From contig CAJCHQ010000529.1 of assembly GCA_903970295.1 (NCBI GenBank), forward strand, positions 1-8,811: a stretch of DNA of 8,811 nt, given 5' to 3'. Each line of letters opens with the position of its first letter. Positions within the stretch are counted from its first letter, which is position 1. Positions 6,831 through 8,811 of the stretch are shown in pieces. Made by a program: the position numbers and the translations under genes. The notes under the pieces were generated by a model. That model did no database searches. It saw only the letters and a list, made by a program, of their open reading frames with translations, and had not been told where the DNA came from. The stretch is from Bryobacterales bacterium (GTDB lineage: Bacteria; Cyanobacteriota; Vampirovibrionia; Obscuribacterales; Obscuribacteraceae).

Positions 6831-6932
6831 TTAAACGCCGGAGCTGCGGTCAACTCGCTCAAATTCCGCCATGCCTGCGAAAAAAGTCATCACCAGTCTG
6901 AGCGTAAATTTTCCGGAGGTACGTGGTCTGTT

Positions 6933-8811
6933 CTACCCGGCGACGCTAAGCTTTTGTCGACTCTTAATCTCCTCAGGAGTCGGAGCTGATAAGCCGCAGG
7001 AGGTCCATCCGTGCTTCGGTTGGTAGCGATGAAGCCTTTCGTCGCTCTCGTGATCAATTGCCATCAAGTGAATCCACTCATTGTCGCAAAGTTGCTTGAG
7101 TTCTGGCTGGCGTTCGATGATCTCGCTAATCCGTTGCCGCGGCGCTTCAATCACGACGAACAGCCGTAAAGGTTCGTGATATGGAAGCTCACCGTTCATC
7201 ATCGACTGCCAGGCCAAACCGGAGCGCAAATCGCTCTGAGGACCAGACATGATGCCGAAGCGTCCGACGACATTGTGGTAGATCTTGCTTCCGCTTCCGT
7301 AGACCTCGGTATCTGTTGCCGAGAAGTAGTGCTCTGCATTGATCCACTGACCAACAACCATCGGACCCATCATCAGCCCTTCGAGCAGGGCGCCTGTGGG
7401 ATCCAGCCGGTAGTCGTGCGAATTTAGAAACACTCTGCCTTCAAGATTTATATCCTTTGTCAGCGCTCGGCTACCGATGATGAAAGCCGCATTTCCGGCA
7501 AGCCCCCATTCCGGCCGTGTTTCGCTCCAGTCGCCGGCGCGCCTGCTGACTTCACTCGCGGCATGCGAGGGATCTTTGGTTGCCCCTGGCAGTTTAATGC
7601 AGCGTTCATGGTTTGTGCGAAGGGCTGCTTCTTTGAGCTTTTGCTTCAGCTGCTCCAGGTCCTGCCGATGAGTATCAGGCAGATCTTCGGTGTCGAACAG
7701 CTCCATACCATCTGTTGTAGTGTCGTGCAAGGCGCCGACGAAGTGCGTATCTTCGGGCACTACGATGCCGTTTTTTGCGAGATTCTCACGCACATAAGGT
7801 TTATTCGCCATGGCTGCGAGCAGCCGCGCGTTAGGCTTGCCAGAGTTTCCTCCGCATGCCCCGCAGTTAAGCGCCGCCTCGTAGGGGTTGTTGTCCGAAG
7901 TGCTGGTATGCCCGCACACTAAGACGAGGCGAGCGAAGTTCTTGGTCAGCCCCATCATCCTGAGAACAGTATCGATAGTGGTGCACTGCTCTTCACGAGT
8001 TAAACCGAGGTCGTCTCCAGTCCTGTCGACTGTCATTTGTGTACCCACCGGTGGCACTATCGCCTTTTTAATCCGGGTTTGCCACTTACGATAAGCCTCT
8101 GGAAACAGTGTCCGTCCGAAAAGTTGAACGCCGAAGAACCAGCCGATTGATTCGACCATAATGTACGGGGTGAGCACATGGTATTTCATGTCGTCGAGCA
8201 TTTCACTAATCGCAGACAAGATTGTGGCTCCGCTATTGTGCTTAACGAGCTGGATCTTCTGGTCTTCTCTGACAACCTCATGGACTGTATATTTGGGTTG
8301 AACGACGGCGGGGACCTGATCCGTCTCATGATTCTGATTCAGCGCACGACAGCGAATCGGAATGCCGAAGAACCCGGCAAAGCCTATTGTTTCATAGTTT
8401 CCCAGGGACTCCAGATGGCGCCGAAACGGTTCCGATCGAACATCGATGCAAAACATTGCCTGAGCTAGAGGCCGCGGCGAGCCGGTTTTGTTTTGCTCGA
8501 AGTCAAGCTTGGCCACTGATTGCCGAAGGTTCTGAATGAGATTCTCGTGGTAGCCAGCCTCGTAAGTGTTGAGCCACAGCGTCCCGTGTTCGCACTCCGG
8601 AAACTCGTCCATCCACTCCACGAGCCGATTTAAAAGCCGATCTCCAGCGGACAGAAGTTCTTGCTGGGAAAAGCGCAGCGCGCTTGCAAGCATTGTTAGG
8701 CGCCATGCTGATGCAAGGCGACCGATCTCGATTGAATTCAGCTTGCTCGCTGCGTTGGCTTGCAAGTGCGATACCACCGCCTGAAAGTTGCCTTCGATGC
8801 CAAGCTTAGCT
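6933..8811 (-). CDS. dabA: DabA inorganic-carbon transporter subunit (DUF2309/UPF0753), 5' end outside window
   Basis: The reading frame is open to the right edge; the GTG at 8777 is not the true start, since 11 further in-frame codons precede it. About 625 residues are visible, and family members are usually around 800 or more, so the N-terminal part is missing. DabA is the carbonic-anhydrase-like subunit that, with the cation-conducting membrane partner DabB, hydrates CO2 to trap bicarbonate in the cytoplasm. Numbering from 8777, the zinc ligands known from Halothiobacillus DabA2 (C351, D353, H524, C539) map to Cys110 and Asp112 in FCIDVRSEPFRRHLE and to His290 and Cys305 in CGHTSTSDNNPYEAALNCG. 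The CxD spacing and the 15-residue His-Cys spacing are identical. The conserved NCGACGGNSGKPNAR loop and a GHTSTSDNNPYE core are present. The C-terminus (LSAPTPEEIKSRQKL) ends normally. dabB often lies immediately upstream of dabA, which here is off the window. No strong terminator follows the TAG at 6933. Confidence 0.93.
   Translation of the reverse strand, partial: AKLGIEGNFQAVVSHLQANAASKLNSIEIGRLASAWRLTMLASALRFSQQELLSAGDRLLNRLVEWMDEFPECEHGTLWLNTYEAGYHENLIQNLRQSVAKLDFEQNKTGSPRPLAQAMFCIDVRSEPFRRHLESLGNYETIGFAGFFGIPIRCRALNQNHETDQVPAVVQPKYTVHEVVREDQKIQLVKHNSGATILSAISEMLDDMKYHVLTPYIMVESIGWFFGVQLFGRTLFPEAYRKWQTRIKKAIVPPVGTQMTVDRTGDDLGLTREEQCTTIDTVLRMMGLTKNFARLVLVCGHTSTSDNNPYEAALNCGACGGNSGKPNARLLAAMANKPYVRENLAKNGIVVPEDTHFVGALHDTTTDGMELFDTEDLPDTHRQDLEQLKQKLKEAALRTNHERCIKLPGATKDPSHAASEVSRRAGDWSETRPEWGLAGNAAFIIGSRALTKDINLEGRVFLNSHDYRLDPTGALLEGLMMGPMVVGQWINAEHYFSATDTEVYGSGSKIYHNVVGRFGIMSGPQSDLRSGLAWQSMMNGELPYHEPLRLFVVIEAPRQRISEIIERQPELKQLCDNEWIHLMAIDHESDERLHRYQPKHGWTSCGLSAPTPEEIKSRQKLSVAG

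Noticed and set aside
6755..6862. N-terminal extension of the coiled-coil protein from a TTG start at 6862.
   Set aside because: The 36 extra residues do not resemble the rest of the protein and no ribosome-binding site supports the TTG, whereas the ATG at 6754 has GGGAGG at ideal spacing.
8775..8777. GTG at 8777 as the start of dabA.
   Set aside because: The frame continues open to the window edge and the product would lack the N-terminal portion normal for DabA, so the gene is cut by the window.
7176..8784. Plus-strand open frames opposite dabA.
   Set aside because: They are shadows of a well-recognised conserved gene, with Cys/Arg-rich composition typical of antisense translation.
1..8811. 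Search for CRISPR arrays, tRNA genes, insertion-sequence ends or phage/defence modules.
   Set aside because: No regularly spaced direct repeats, cloverleaf-like sequence, transposase motif or paired terminal inverted repeats with target duplications were seen by eye.

Overview
This 8.8-kb window is a bacterial chromosomal segment of moderate GC content. It carries seven protein-coding genes and no visible mobile element, tRNA, rRNA or CRISPR array. The gene mix is a TadE-type pseudopilin, a secreted Thr/Ser-linker esterase, a GH14 beta-amylase behind a long Gly/Ala-rich N-terminal region, a pentapeptide-repeat protein and a DabA inorganic-carbon pump subunit. It suggests a large-genome environmental bacterium. 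From general familiarity I lean towards the non-photosynthetic cyanobacterial relatives (Obscuribacterales/Melainabacteria-like), but nothing in the window proves this and it is only a tentative inference.

Layout from left to right: (1) the 3' part of a plus-strand secreted alpha/beta-hydrolase, open at the left edge. (2) A short gap with a good sigma70-type promoter, then a plus-strand TadE-like gene. (3) Tail-to-tail with it, a minus-strand gene encoding three fused UPF0145/YbjQ domains. (4) Just upstream of that, on the same strand, a very long GH14 beta-amylase gene with all the checked catalytic residues. (5) Divergent from the amylase, a plus-strand pentapeptide-repeat protein with an uninterrupted five-residue register. 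(6) Tail-to-tail with it, a minus-strand 120-residue coiled-coil protein with a strong Shine-Dalgarno. (7) The 3' two-thirds or so of dabA (DUF2309/UPF0753), minus strand, open at the right edge.

The genes do not form one obvious pathway. The amylase and the triple-UPF0145 gene could be co-transcribed (63-bp gap, same strand). dabA and the coiled-coil gene share a strand, but 178 bp separate them and the smaller gene has its own regulatory-looking leader. The two tail-to-tail pairs have very short gaps (23 and 24 bp) with no clear intrinsic terminators.

The items most worth a second look are the beta-amylase architecture (about 425 residues of unassigned sequence before the catalytic barrel), the tripled UPF0145 domain, the cysteine ladder in the pentapeptide protein and the presence of dabA in this setting. 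I saw no convincing multi-gene novel system.
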